A stretch of DNA of 64,000 nucleotides from Bacillota bacterium (GCA_023429995.1 JAEZCE010000031.1:1-64000), one strand, 5' to 3'. Shown: positions 52,825 through 61,879, counted from the first letter of the stretch. Program-made: numbers and translations. The notes: generated by a model from the sequence alone, not told the origin.

Positions 52825-53541
52825 CTAATGGGCTTTTATATTTACGGTAACAGAATACCAGTCTTTGTTAAAATAAGTCTCAGCATATTCGATAACTTTA
52901 TCCACTTCATCGTACGCAACTCTTTTAACAAAAAAAGTATCCGTGTTCTTTTTGATATTCATTAACTTAGCAATTCCAATATTGTTGACCTGTTTTACCG
53001 AGTAATTCTCATTTACCCAGATCGGGAAAATATTATTTTCCTTTAGAGTTTTGTAAAAAGACCCGTTTTCGTAAATTTTTTGAGCCTGACCAATACTCAG
53101 TAACCGGCTGTCCACAAAAGAACTCTGGTAAGCAATAGGCTCGTTATTTGCAAGCCTCACTCTCCGAACGCATACGATGGACTGCTCCTTCGGTATCTCC
53201 AATATACCTGCGATGTTTTCATTAAAAGTTTCCTCGATTTTGTCCATGCGCATACCGATTTCATAACCTTGAAGCAGCAGCTCATCGCTGAAGCTGATTG
53301 ATGTCAAGCTGCGTATCATTTGCTTCTTTGTAACAAAAGTACCCACGCCCTGTACGCCGATTAAATAGCCCTCGTTGATCAAATCATTAAATGCTTTTCT
53401 GACCGTGATCGTCGACACATTATATTTTTTCTTCAGTACGGACTCGCTGTCGACCTTATCTCCGGGCTTTAATTCACCCGATTTTATTTCATTTATTATA
53501 TCTTGCTTGATCTGAATATATTTTGTTACTTTATATTCCAT
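52825..53541 (-). CDS. GntR/HutC-family regulator with UTRA domain
   Basis: A 238-residue regulator. An N-terminal winged-helix domain (K-P-G-D-K-V-D-S-E, V-S-x-I-T-V-R-K-A-F) is followed by a UTRA effector domain (from about 85). UTRA regulators bind sugar phosphates; NagR/DasR bind GlcN-6-phosphate or GlcNAc-6-phosphate. The ribosome site before ATG is weak. It is embedded in the operon between HPr and the histidine phosphatase, so it probably controls this operon and senses a phosphorylated amino sugar. Confidence 0.92.
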   Translation of the reverse strand: MEYKVTKYIQIKQDIINEIKSGELKPGDKVDSESVLKKKYNVSTITVRKAFNDLINEGYLIGVQGVGTFVTKKQMIRSLTSISFSDELLLQGYEIGMRMDKIEETFNENIAGILEIPKEQSIVCVRRVRLANNEPIAYQSSFVDSRLLSIGQAQKIYENGSFYKTLKENNIFPIWVNENYSVKQVNNIGIAKLMNIKKNTDTFFVKRVAYDEVDKVIEYAETYFNKDWYSVTVNIKAH

Positions 53542-53569
53542 AAACGAGGCCTTCTTTCATCACATTAAC

Positions 53570-53836
53570 TCACTCTTCTCCGAATTTAGACTTGATAAGT
53601 TCGATCAACGCGTTTATCGCTTGGATCTCATCCTCGCCTGTTGCGGTTATTTTGACGATGCTGCCTTTTGACGCTCCTATCGAAAGCAGGGAAACGATTG
53701 ATTTTGCATTGGCCTTTTTTGAGTCTTTTTCAATCGTAATATCCGATTTGAATTTTTGGGCCGCCTTAATAAATGTTGTTGCAGGCCTGGCATGCAATCC
53801 CGATTTATTTTGAATTTCTATACTTTCTGCATACAT
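53570..53836 (-). CDS. ptsH: HPr-like phosphocarrier protein
   Basis: An 88-residue HPr-family protein with the phosphorylatable His15 (G-L-H-A-R-P-A) and the regulatory Ser46 (A-K-S46-I-V-S-L-L). Both sites are intact, so it can carry phosphate from enzyme I to the EIIA encoded here and can also be controlled by HPr kinase. AGGAGG precedes ATG. It overlaps the enzyme I gene by 19 bases. Presence of a dedicated HPr within a sugar operon is unusual; general HPr is usually a lone gene with ptsI. Confidence 0.95.
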   Translation of the reverse strand: MYAESIEIQNKSGLHARPATTFIKAAQKFKSDITIEKDSKKANAKSIVSLLSIGASKGSIVKITATGEDEIQAINALIELIKSKFGEE

Positions 53837-55584
53837 TTTTCATCCTCCTGATTGATATCTATTTTTAATTCCTTAAGGGCCATCTCGCAGTATTCCCTGA
53901 TTTGGGTGGAAGTTTTAAGTTTTAAGGCATGCTCCGCTATCTTTTTTGCTTCTTCAAAAGATACGCTGCGGACTATTTTCTTAACCATGAGCATTGATGA
54001 GGCGCTCATGCTGAATTCATCCAGCCCCATGCCAAGAAGCAAAAGTGTGGCTGTTGGATCTCCTGCCAGTTCACCGCACATTCCTGTAAATTTACCGGCC
54101 TTATGGGATTGGTCGATAACATTTTTAATCAGCCTGAGCACCGCCGGATGGAATGGTTGATAGAGAGCGCTGATTTTCTCATTCATCCTGTCCACTGCCA
54201 AAGTGTATTGGCAGAGATCATTCGTTCCGATGCTGAAAAAATCGACTTCCGTTATCAATATGTCCGCAGACATTGCGGCTGAAGGTATCTCGATCATTAC
54301 CCCGCACTTTATTCCCTCATCAAAGCCGATACCCTTTGCTCTCAATTCGCTTTTTGCTTCCTCCAGAACTTTACTGGCTTCTATCACCTCGTCCACACTG
54401 GAGATCATGGGATACATGATAAGGATATTATCATATATGCTGGCTCTCAGTATCGCTTTTAACTGAGTTTTAAACATGTCCCTCATTTCAAGGCACAGCC
54501 TTATCGCCCTGAAACCAAGAAACGGATTCAGCTCCTCCTGCATCGGCAGATATGACAGTTTCTTATCGCCACCGATATCGAGAGTTCTTATTATTACGGG
54601 CTTTCCCTTAAGCTTTTCGGCAACCGCCCTGTAGGCTTCAAACTGCTCGTTCTCATCCGGCAGCCTATCCCTGTCCATATATAAAAATTCCGTTCTGTAT
54701 AGACCAACTCCGTCTGCGCCATATTCTGTCACTGCGCCGATATCCGAAGGACCGCCGATATTTGCGGCAATATCTATATGCTTGCCGTCGAGTGTGACCG
54801 ACGGCAACCTGGATATACTTTTCAATTCGTTGTTATAGTTATCATATTTTTTGAGCTTTTTACGATATTCGGATAAGGTATTTTCATCCGGATCAACAAT
54901 CACTATGCCGCCTGTCCCGTCAACAATTATCATTTGATCATTGCGGACTTTCGCACTAATATTGCCCAAGCCCAATACTGCGGGAATCTCCAGACTCCTT
55001 GCCATGATTGCCGTATGTGATGTCCTGCCTCCAATATCGGTCGCAAAGCCCTTTACATGCTTTTTATCCAAAAGGGCCGTATCGGAAGGAGTAAGGTCAT
55101 GAGCTACAATTATAACATCCGTATCGAAATTTCCAATATCACAAACCGCAACACCCAATAAATTCTTTATCAGCCGGTCTCCGACATCCCTTATATCGGC
55201 GGCGCGTTCCTTCAAATATTCATCCTCAATATTTGAAAACATATCCATAAAATTTTCGATTACCTTCGTAGCCGCATTTGCAGAATGGAGCTTTTCATTG
55301 ATTATCAATTCTTTTATTCCATTGATAAGCTCCGGATCCTCTAAAATCATCAAATGAGCCTCAAATATGGCAGCCTCCTCCGCGCTGAAATCCTCGGAAG
55401 CCCGCTCCTTGATCCTGGCAATTTGAGCTTTAGTCAGTTCCACGGCTTCATCCACTTGATTAAGCTCTGCATTCAAGCGATTATCATCTATCAAATCTTT
55501 GTTTATCGTAACGGTTTCTTTTTTTAAAATATAGGCCCTGCCGATTGCAATTCCGCCCGAGCCGATGATCCCATTGTAAATCAA
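53818..55584 (-). CDS. ptsI: phosphoenolpyruvate-protein phosphotransferase (enzyme I)
   Basis: A 588-residue enzyme I, full length. The phospho-acceptor His190 lies in G-G-R-T-S-H-T-A-I-M-A-R. The PEP-binding C-terminal domain has the catalytic Cys in G-M-C-G-E-L-A-G-D. It takes phosphate from PEP and passes it to HPr. The start is TTG after GGTGATTA. Located in the amino-sugar operon directly before HPr, so this may be the cell's only ptsHI or a dedicated second pair; the window cannot decide. Confidence 0.96.
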   Translation of the reverse strand: MIYNGIIGSGGIAIGRAYILKKETVTINKDLIDDNRLNAELNQVDEAVELTKAQIARIKERASEDFSAEEAAIFEAHLMILEDPELINGIKELIINEKLHSANAATKVIENFMDMFSNIEDEYLKERAADIRDVGDRLIKNLLGVAVCDIGNFDTDVIIVAHDLTPSDTALLDKKHVKGFATDIGGRTSHTAIMARSLEIPAVLGLGNISAKVRNDQMIIVDGTGGIVIVDPDENTLSEYRKKLKKYDNYNNELKSISRLPSVTLDGKHIDIAANIGGPSDIGAVTEYGADGVGLYRTEFLYMDRDRLPDENEQFEAYRAVAEKLKGKPVIIRTLDIGGDKKLSYLPMQEELNPFLGFRAIRLCLEMRDMFKTQLKAILRASIYDNILIMYPMISSVDEVIEASKVLEEAKSELRAKGIGFDEGIKCGVMIEIPSAAMSADILITEVDFFSIGTNDLCQYTLAVDRMNEKISALYQPFHPAVLRLIKNVIDQSHKAGKFTGMCGELAGDPTATLLLLGMGLDEFSMSASSMLMVKKIVRSVSFEEAKKIAEHALKLKTSTQIREYCEMALKELKIDINQEDEKCMQKV

Positions 55585-55593
55585 GTAATCACC

Positions 55594-56274
55594 CTATTTA
55601 TAATTTAATACGGACATGTCCTTAAGCGCCGACTCCACAATATCCGCCCAGGCTGTATTCGCTAGCAGCTCTTTCGCACGGATCAAATAAGTACGAGCCT
55701 TTTGGGCGTTATGATCAAAAAAATTCAACTTTGCCAGCCTGTACAGGGTCAATCCTCTGGTTGTACCCTGTTCATTCATTTGCGCCTGTTCCAGCTCTTC
55801 GATGAGATTCGTATCGCGTCTGATGTAAATATCGAAAATCATTTTGCTTTCTTTGCGAATAAATTCGGCCTTATCCCCTTTGACTTTGGAAAGAATACTT
55901 TCGATTCTCTGCAATACAGGCTCTGCTTCAACCCTTTTGCCCACTGTGCAAAAATAAGATAATTCTTTCTGACAAAATTCCAAGCTCTCACCCTTTGTCA
56001 GCGGCGTGCCGTCCAATAAACTTATTATATCCTCAACCCTGGAATCATCCCCTAACAGCAGATAGGCATCCAGCTCAAATTGAAGGAGCATACTCTTTCG
56101 ATACAATATTTTCAGCATGGGATTCTTAAGCAGCTGCAAATATAGCTTAGGATTATTCTGAAAATATAATATTTTTTCTAATTCTTGCGTGGTTTTCCGC
56201 CTCAATTTACTCAGTAAAAAGAGTATAACAAATACTACGATAAGAAAAATTGCATAATATAAAAATTTATACAT
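55594..56274 (-). CDS. membrane-anchored helical-repeat protein
   Basis: About 226 residues: one N-terminal membrane helix (about 5-21) and then a helical domain with TPR-like spacing (L-Y-R-L-A-K-L-N-F-F-D-H-N-A-Q-K-A-R-T-Y near the end). No catalytic motif found. ATG follows AGGTGATAAG. It sits between EIIA and enzyme I, so a scaffold for the PTS proteins at the membrane is conceivable. No recognised family. Confidence 0.65.
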   Translation of the reverse strand: MYKFLYYAIFLIVVFVILFLLSKLRRKTTQELEKILYFQNNPKLYLQLLKNPMLKILYRKSMLLQFELDAYLLLGDDSRVEDIISLLDGTPLTKGESLEFCQKELSYFCTVGKRVEAEPVLQRIESILSKVKGDKAEFIRKESKMIFDIYIRRDTNLIEELEQAQMNEQGTTRGLTLYRLAKLNFFDHNAQKARTYLIRAKELLANTAWADIVESALKDMSVLNYK

Positions 56275-56325
56275 CTTATCACCTATCTAGAAAATACTTT
56301 TAACCCGGATTCAAGATAAAACAGT

Positions 56326-56346
56326 CACCCCAGAAAAGCTGGGGTG
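56326..56346 (-). promoter_or_regulatory. intercistronic hairpin after EIIA
   Basis: Stem CACCCCAG/CTGGGGTG with a five-base loop and a partly T-rich tail on the minus strand, directly after the EIIA stop. It may attenuate read-through into enzyme I/HPr or protect the upstream mRNA. Confidence 0.6.
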
Positions 56347-56351
56347 GATGA

Positions 56352-56744
56352 CTATTCAGGAAACTTTGCCAAAGAACTCTTGGTGGCTTCTATAGCAAGG
56401 TCTGCCAGTTTTAGGATTAATAAATCATTTTCCCTGTTAAGATTCAGTTCGATATATGCCGCAGTATTAAGCCCCGCAACCGTAATATACTTTCCCGGGT
56501 GGTTTGCACAGGCCATAGCAGCTACTCTGAACGGCGATGCGCCCAGTAAATCACATGCAAACAGTACTTCATCATCGCCGAAGGTTCCCAATAATTGATT
56601 CACTTTACTTTCCAAAGCATTTAAGTCATCTTCCCTGGTCAGATCGACAAAATACATATACTCCAATTCCCCGACGATCATCTCAAGGTTTTTCCTTATT
56701 CCTTCGGCATATCCGCCATGCCCCAGTACAACAATCCTTTTCAT
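56352..56744 (-). CDS. PTS mannose-family EIIA
   Basis: A 130-residue EIIA(Man)-type protein with the phosphorylation site His9 (V-L-G-H-G-G-Y-A-E-G). It accepts phosphate from HPr and passes it to EIIB. It lies 87 bases after EIID, with hairpins on both sides. Length is normal for a stand-alone EIIA. Confidence 0.93.
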   Translation of the reverse strand: MKRIVVLGHGGYAEGIRKNLEMIVGELEYMYFVDLTREDDLNALESKVNQLLGTFGDDEVLFACDLLGASPFRVAAMACANHPGKYITVAGLNTAAYIELNLNRENDLLILKLADLAIEATKSSLAKFPE

Positions 56745-56761
56745 TTCAGGTCTCCTTTTTG

Positions 56762-56798
56762 GTAGAGACCTTAATCCATCAAGTATTAAAGTCTCTAC
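56762..56798 (-). promoter_or_regulatory. hairpin just before the EIIA ribosome binding site
   Basis: Arms GTAGAGAC (56762-56769) and GTCTCTAC (56791-56798), extended by partial TTAAT pairing. It lies in the EIID-EIIA gap and has no T-tract after it, so it fits an RNA processing or stability stem. Confidence 0.55.
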
Positions 56799-56831
56799 GT
56801 CAACTATACTGTAATTATTTCTTCCTGGGTA

Positions 56832-57698
56832 TTATTTATAATATCCGGTCAAATAACCCACAGCCGTAAACACGCAAGCAACAACCAGTATCAAGCCCAT
56901 CAATTTAAGCGGAGACCATTTTTTCTTTGAATATAAATAGTAAACGCCCAATGTCAACAATAAAGGTATAATCTTGGGGAAAATCGAGTTGACCATATTG
57001 TTTGCGTCAAAAATAGTTTGACCTGTAAGTGTTTTGCCTTGTGTGGCATCATAAACGTCTTTGACGATCTTAAAAGGTATAACTAAGCTGACGAATGACG
57101 CTGTCAATGCACCTACAACGATAAGTCCCAATATCGTCATCGTATCCGTTAATGTGTCCAGTTTGCCCGTGGACATTAATCCCTGCATGCCTTCAATACC
57201 CGACCTGTAACCCAGCTTGAACAGATTCCAGCTTAATATGCAGGTTCCAATAGGATATACGACTATATAGACTATGGGACCTAACCATGAAACTGCCTGT
57301 GATGCCTGTGAAATTGACAGGCAAATCGTCAAAAGGATTGGAATGATTGTCGCTACCCAAAGCGAATCGCCAATAGCGGACGTCGGGCCAATCAGTGCGA
57401 CCTTCACACTGCTTATAAGTTCGGGGGTGCATTTACCGTTCGCATTCGCTTCTTCCAGACCGCATACGATTCCGTTACAAATCGTTCCTACCTGTTGCTC
57501 CGTATTAAAAAGAGTAATATGTCGTTTTAAAGCCGCCGCTTTGTCTGCTTTACTATCGTACAATTCATCAATAACAGGGGACATTGCCTGGGCAAAAGAC
57601 ATTCCCAACATCGTTTCCGCCTGTTGCGAGCATCCGTGCCAGAAGAACCAGTTCCAGAATGATTTTCTTAAAGTTTTTTCACTGATTTTCTTTCCCAT
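56832..57698 (-). CDS. PTS mannose-family EIID
   Basis: A 288-residue EIID subunit of a mannose/fructose/sorbose-type permease: N-terminal L-R-K-S-F-W-N-W-F-F-W-H-G-C-S-Q-Q and G-P-T-S-A-I-G-D-S-L-W are conserved. It anchors to the membrane through C-terminal helices and forms the channel with EIIC. It is two bases from the EIIC gene. The amino-sugar operon suggests GlcNAc, MurNAc or a related disaccharide as substrate. Confidence 0.94.
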   Translation of the reverse strand: MGKKISEKTLRKSFWNWFFWHGCSQQAETMLGMSFAQAMSPVIDELYDSKADKAAALKRHITLFNTEQQVGTICNGIVCGLEEANANGKCTPELISSVKVALIGPTSAIGDSLWVATIIPILLTICLSISQASQAVSWLGPIVYIVVYPIGTCILSWNLFKLGYRSGIEGMQGLMSTGKLDTLTDTMTILGLIVVGALTASFVSLVIPFKIVKDVYDATQGKTLTGQTIFDANNMVNSIFPKIIPLLLTLGVYYLYSKKKWSPLKLMGLILVVACVFTAVGYLTGYYK

Positions 57699-57700
57699 GG

Positions 57701-58495
57701 TTATGCCACTCCTTTCTTAGTTATTGATGCTGAATTGACAATAACATAGTACAGAATTGCTGTAATGACCGCAACAACCGCAGCCGCCATTGTACTCAGG
57801 TTAAAATAAGTAATAAGGATAAATCCTGCCAGGAAAATTACAATATGATACTTTTTCTTTACCAAGAACGAGAGGATAATTCCCATACCAAGGGAAGCCA
57901 TCATACCTCCGAATATACCCAATGCGGTGGTAATCCAACCAGGGATGATTTTTGCAAAATCAGCCTGGGCGGAAGCCGCCGTAATAGAAGTTAAAACGAT
58001 GATTGCAGGAACGAAACGGCATACGAATCCTATCAGCTGCCCTAATACCACATTAGGAATAAACATCTTTTTAGTTTCACCCGCTTCGGCATACCTGCTG
58101 GCTACGCGGTTTAACGGAAGGTTCAAAGCATAGGATACATTCCACATGATTTGACCTACCAAACCTCCAATACCGGCAAATACAACTGCCAGGCCAATGA
58201 TTTCCGTCATTCCCATGCCCTTACCAAATACAATTGCGCCTGCAGTGCCTATATATGTTGCATACGACAAATCCCATGCAACCGCACCGCCCGGTGTTAC
58301 ATTACCCATATACATGATCTGCAGCGGAATACCAACCATCATTGCCGTCTGCACATCTCCCAGGATAACACCTACAACAAATGAAGCTATCAGCGGCCTA
58401 CCCAAAGTGTACCATCCTATTGTATTTCCTACAATAGAACCAATTGAGCCCAAATACACAAATACCGCGATTAGAATAATTTGAACAGTCCCCAT
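57701..58495 (-). CDS. PTS mannose-family EIIC
   Basis: A 264-residue integral membrane subunit with about eight hydrophobic segments. The EIIC(Man) motif region L-G-D-V-Q-T-A-M-M-V-G-I-P-L-Q-I-M-Y-M-G-N is intact. It forms the sugar path with EIID. In operon between EIIB and EIID with short spacers. Confidence 0.94.
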   Translation of the reverse strand: MGTVQIILIAVFVYLGSIGSIVGNTIGWYTLGRPLIASFVVGVILGDVQTAMMVGIPLQIMYMGNVTPGGAVAWDLSYATYIGTAGAIVFGKGMGMTEIIGLAVVFAGIGGLVGQIMWNVSYALNLPLNRVASRYAEAGETKKMFIPNVVLGQLIGFVCRFVPAIIVLTSITAASAQADFAKIIPGWITTALGIFGGMMASLGMGIILSFLVKKKYHIVIFLAGFILITYFNLSTMAAAVVAVITAILYYVIVNSASITKKGVA

Positions 58496-58516
58496 AATTT
58501 ACCTCCTTTAATAGGG

Positions 58517-59005
58517 TTATATTGATTTTCTAAATGCTTCCCAACTTATCTTTGTTGTGTTTGGCAATTGATGAAAATAAATACTTATTCCTTTTTCAGC
58601 AAACCCGTCGATTACTTTAACATCCTCATCGCTTAAATAGAAAATCCCTGTGGCTCCGCTTAGTTTATGAATTGTATCCTCACGTTTTGCAATGTTACCT
58701 AAGATAATCATTTCAGAATCTGTTATTTCATCCTCAATAGCCGGTAATTTGCCGGGGAACTTAACAATGACCAACCGGTTATTGCCGCTGTCATGCGACA
58801 GGATTTCTTTTGCCTCTTCCGTTGCTACAATATAGGTTTTGTAAGCCGACGGAACCCCCATCGTCATAATCGATTTAAGCATGGGGTTCTTTGCGCTTTC
58901 ATCATCAATGGCGATAATTTCCTTGATTGAAAGCGTAGGACACCAAGCAAGAATCGTCTGACCATGAATCAGCCTGTCGTCCACTCTTACATATGTCTTT
59001 GCCAT
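58517..59005 (-). CDS. PTS mannose-family EIIB
   Basis: About 162 residues, EIIB(Man) type, with the phosphorylation site His14 in D-D-R-L-I-H-G-Q. It transfers phosphate from EIIA to the incoming sugar. The start at 59005 has AGGAGG upstream; an in-frame ATG seven codons earlier lies inside that site. Order is EIIB, EIIC, EIID, EIIA. Confidence 0.94.
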   Translation of the reverse strand: MAKTYVRVDDRLIHGQTILAWCPTLSIKEIIAIDDESAKNPMLKSIMTMGVPSAYKTYIVATEEAKEILSHDSGNNRLVIVKFPGKLPAIEDEITDSEMIILGNIAKREDTIHKLSGATGIFYLSDEDVKVIDGFAEKGISIYFHQLPNTTKISWEAFRKSI

Positions 59006-59056
59006 TATGGTCCTCCTTTCTTTCATTAATCAATTCTGAAACTTCACTGCAAAAAG

Positions 59057-59953
59057 TTATTCGATACAATTTCTTATTAAGCCGTGATTTTCAATAATGC
59101 GCCTGGATGCCTCTTCCTTTGTAACATCCGCTAAAATCATTACAATGGCTGTTTTGCAGTTATAATCCGTCAATTCCAATGTAGCGGCCGAAGTATCGAT
59201 ATCACATCCAGTACTTTCCATTACTATCCGCTTGGCCCGCTCAACCAGTTTAAGATTAGTCGCTTTTACGTCGACCATCAGATTTCCGTATACCTTCCCA
59301 ATCCCTACCATAGAAGCCGTTGAAAGCATATTCAGAATTACCTTCTGACAGGTACCTGCTTTAAGGCGTGTTGATCCGGTCAATACTTCAGGCCCCGCAT
59401 CGACCTCGATAGCGACATCGGCATATTTTGCCAGTTCGGAACCTTTATTGCAGGTAATCGCAATGCATCCTGCTTTCATGCTTTTAGCGTGCTTTAATGC
59501 TCCGATTGCGTAAGGAGTTCTCCCCGATGCGGCAATTGCTGCAACGACATCTCTTTCGCTTACATCTACCTTATCCAGATCCACGGCCGCTAATTCTTCC
59601 GAATCCTCCGCCCCTTCCACGGCTTTTACAAAGGCTCTTTCTCCTCCTGCAATTATACCGATCACTTCATCTCTGGTTGAGAATGTAGGAGCACATTCAA
59701 CCGCATCCAGAATCCCAAGTCTGCCACTTGTACCTGCGCCCATGTAAATAAGTCTTCCATTGTTCTTCAGCGCATGGACTACAAACTCTATGGCTTTTTC
59801 AATTTGCGGCAAAGCTTCTCGAACCCCGTCCACTACTTTCTGGTCCTCTTCATTCATGACACGGATCAATTCCATAACGGACATCGAATCCAATTTCATT
59901 GTTTTAGGGTTACGGCTTTCTGTTTTCAGGTTATCGATTTTTACTCTATCCAT
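59057..59953 (-). CDS. murQ: N-acetylmuramic acid 6-phosphate etherase
   Basis: About 298 residues, SIS-fold etherase that removes the D-lactyl ether from MurNAc-6-phosphate to give GlcNAc-6-phosphate. Motifs are M-G-A-G-T-S-G-R-L-G-I-L-D-A-V-E-C-A-P-T-F and G-S-T-R-L-K-A-G-T. It starts at ATG 59953, overlapping the end of the PIG-L gene region. With nagA and the SIS deaminase downstream it completes a MurNAc recycling route. This is the clearest clue that the PTS imports a peptidoglycan-type sugar. Confidence 0.95.
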   Translation of the reverse strand: MDRVKIDNLKTESRNPKTMKLDSMSVMELIRVMNEEDQKVVDGVREALPQIEKAIEFVVHALKNNGRLIYMGAGTSGRLGILDAVECAPTFSTRDEVIGIIAGGERAFVKAVEGAEDSEELAAVDLDKVDVSERDVVAAIAASGRTPYAIGALKHAKSMKAGCIAITCNKGSELAKYADVAIEVDAGPEVLTGSTRLKAGTCQKVILNMLSTASMVGIGKVYGNLMVDVKATNLKLVERAKRIVMESTGCDIDTSAATLELTDYNCKTAIVMILADVTKEEASRRIIENHGLIRNCIE

Positions 59954-59958
59954 TCCGC

Positions 59959-60639
59959 TCACCACAACCCGTTTTCAATCAGACTTGAATACATATATGC
60001 AACTGTATATCCGCTGTTATTTGATTCTATCTGGCGCACTTTCAACATATTTGAATAGTAAGGGTAGTACGGAAAATCGTTGATTTCGCCCTTGAAAACC
60101 GAATATTCCCGCAAACCCGAGAACCACTGATCGACTTCATTTTGTTCAAGTTTGAAGTATGCCTGGGGAATAAAACCCACCAGATCTTCAAAATTTTCTC
60201 CATAGACCAATTTAATCGGATTACCCTTTTCCCTGAGATGCTTTACTGCCGTAACCACTGCGTCATGCGTATTTACATGGCGCGGATGCATCGACCCGCG
60301 CCAATGGGTGATTACCAGATCCACTTTTTCATCAATAAAATATTTTTCCAACCTTGCGGAAAATTCATTTAACGAAGGCATATTGCTGGAAACATACCCC
60401 AGCCAAATCGTATCTCCGCCCAATTTTTCCGCCGCACACCTGTTTTGGTCCAACAGCTCTTTTAAATATTTGTCTTTTGCTTCTTGAGTCGCGTTGGGCT
60501 CCTCCAGACGCCCCTGTGTAACATGGATATAAGTACAATGTGCCCCCTGTTTGGCATATCTCAGCATTATCGCTCCGCCTAAAATTTCAGCATCTAATGA
60601 ATGTGCCCCAATACTTACAACTCTTTTTATATCACTCAT
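59959..60639 (-). CDS. PIG-L/LmbE-family deacetylase-like protein (variant motif)
   Basis: A 226-residue PIG-L-like protein, normally a zinc-dependent N-deacetylase of GlcNAc-type substrates. The usual A-H-P-D-D-E motif reads A-H-S-L-D-A-E here: the His and second Asp (metal ligands) remain, but the first Asp, the usual catalytic base, is Leu. A downstream H-P-R-H-V-N-T-H-D motif fits the third metal ligand region. It may be a distinct subfamily with other chemistry. It lies between the GNAT gene and murQ. Confidence 0.8.
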   Translation of the reverse strand: MSDIKRVVSIGAHSLDAEILGGAIMLRYAKQGAHCTYIHVTQGRLEEPNATQEAKDKYLKELLDQNRCAAEKLGGDTIWLGYVSSNMPSLNEFSARLEKYFIDEKVDLVITHWRGSMHPRHVNTHDAVVTAVKHLREKGNPIKLVYGENFEDLVGFIPQAYFKLEQNEVDQWFSGLREYSVFKGEINDFPYYPYYSNMLKVRQIESNNSGYTVAYMYSSLIENGLW

Positions 60640-60649
60640 ATTTTTTCTC

Positions 60650-61594
60650 CTAAATTGTTTTTCGATAATCTACAAACGTTCTGAAAACTTTAACTCCGTG
60701 CCTTTCATAAAATCTTCTTCCCGGCTCGTCCGTCGAAACAAAATACATATGATATATTCCCCGCTTCTCCATTTCCAACTGCATAATATCAAGCAGGATA
60801 CCGCCTATGCCGAAATTTCTCGTCTCTTCCTTGACCCCTATGGGACCAAACCTCATGGGATTACCGTCGATCATCCTCATACAGAATCCGATAATTTCCT
60901 GCTTGGAGTTTAAACCCAGCAGAACGCAGTCTTCAGCCGTATCATTCTGCATGGAAATCAGCGCGTTTCTTTTCCATCCTCCGCCAAATTCGTTTTTCAG
61001 AAATTCAAGCAACTCCAAAGCATATTTGTATTCAAAATTGATAAACGAGAAACCGGCTTCCTGCGCCTTAGCCAATTTACTCAAGGATGCTTCGGAAATT
61101 TTGTAACCATGCAAGTCCTTGCACATTGAGTAGCTTTCATGTCCTGCCTGATAACCCATTTTTTCAAAGAACTTGATTGCTCCGGCATAATTACCTTTAT
61201 CAATCCCCGGGAAAAAATAATTCGGACTGTAGGCTCCCAACGTCACTGTCTCTGCCCCCATCTCCTTCAATTTTGTTTCCGCGAGTTTGACTAATTTTTC
61301 TCCAATACCTTTCCTTTGATGATTATGGGCTACAAACATGACATTAATCCATCCTCGGGTAGGTTCCAGACCTCTTTCAAGATATGGAAACTTTCTTTTG
61401 GTAGCCAACAAGAAACCAACGGTATACCCATCTTCTATTGCCACGAAACAAAGCTCCGTATCGAAATTGTCATCAAACAGCGCCTGTTTCCGAAACTTGT
61501 ACACAGTAATAGGGTCCGCAGTCAAGGTCTTGTTCCACAAATCAACTACTTCTTTTTCATACTTTTGACAATAGTTTTGAATTTCCACTTCCAC
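60650..61594 (-). CDS. tandem GNAT acetyltransferase
   Basis: A 314-residue protein with two GNAT domains. Acetyl-CoA binding signatures are H-Q-R-K-G-I-G-E-K-L near residue 95 and R-N-F-G-I-G-G-I-L-L near 265. Tandem GNAT layout recalls mycothiol synthase MshD and some aminoglycoside-type N-acetyltransferases, but this is only a fold resemblance. First gene of the amino-sugar operon, directly before the PIG-L-like gene, so the pair may add and remove acyl groups on the same sugar. Substrate unknown. Confidence 0.85.
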   Translation of the reverse strand: MEVEIQNYCQKYEKEVVDLWNKTLTADPITVYKFRKQALFDDNFDTELCFVAIEDGYTVGFLLATKRKFPYLERGLEPTRGWINVMFVAHNHQRKGIGEKLVKLAETKLKEMGAETVTLGAYSPNYFFPGIDKGNYAGAIKFFEKMGYQAGHESYSMCKDLHGYKISEASLSKLAKAQEAGFSFINFEYKYALELLEFLKNEFGGGWKRNALISMQNDTAEDCVLLGLNSKQEIIGFCMRMIDGNPMRFGPIGVKEETRNFGIGGILLDIMQLEMEKRGIYHMYFVSTDEPGRRFYERHGVKVFRTFVDYRKTI

Positions 61595-61650
61595 ATCCCC
61601 TTGTTGTTTATTGTACGCTAATTAACATATTTTCTTAAAAGGTCATTGCG

Positions 61651-61674
61651 TTAATATGTTAATATGTTAATATG
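61651..61674. repeat. 8-bp tandem repeat upstream of the amino-sugar operon
   Basis: TTAATATG three times in a row. A further inverted ATTAACATAT lies at 61621-61630. The repeats lie 55-80 bases upstream of the first operon gene and may be operator half-sites for the GntR regulator or simply an AT microsatellite. Confidence 0.5.
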
Positions 61675-61879
61675 TATAGATTAATTATAAAACAATATTT
61701 GCGTTCATGCAAGTACTATAATTTCCCCCGTTGTCAAGACACGGATTTGACAAATCGTGTAAGATTAACTGTGGTCATCGAGTTGTAAACTCAGAAATAA
61801 ATGAGTTTTCCGAACCTGTGGTTACGGTCTCCGTGATTCTCTTACCTAAAAAAGTCCAACTAATACTATATATGTTGAA

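Noticed and set aside
59959..61594. GNAT plus PIG-L pair as a mycothiol-like pathway (MshD/MshB)
   Set aside because: The fold pairing is suggestive, but MshA and MshC are absent and the PIG-L motif is altered; amino-sugar catabolism fits the neighbours better.
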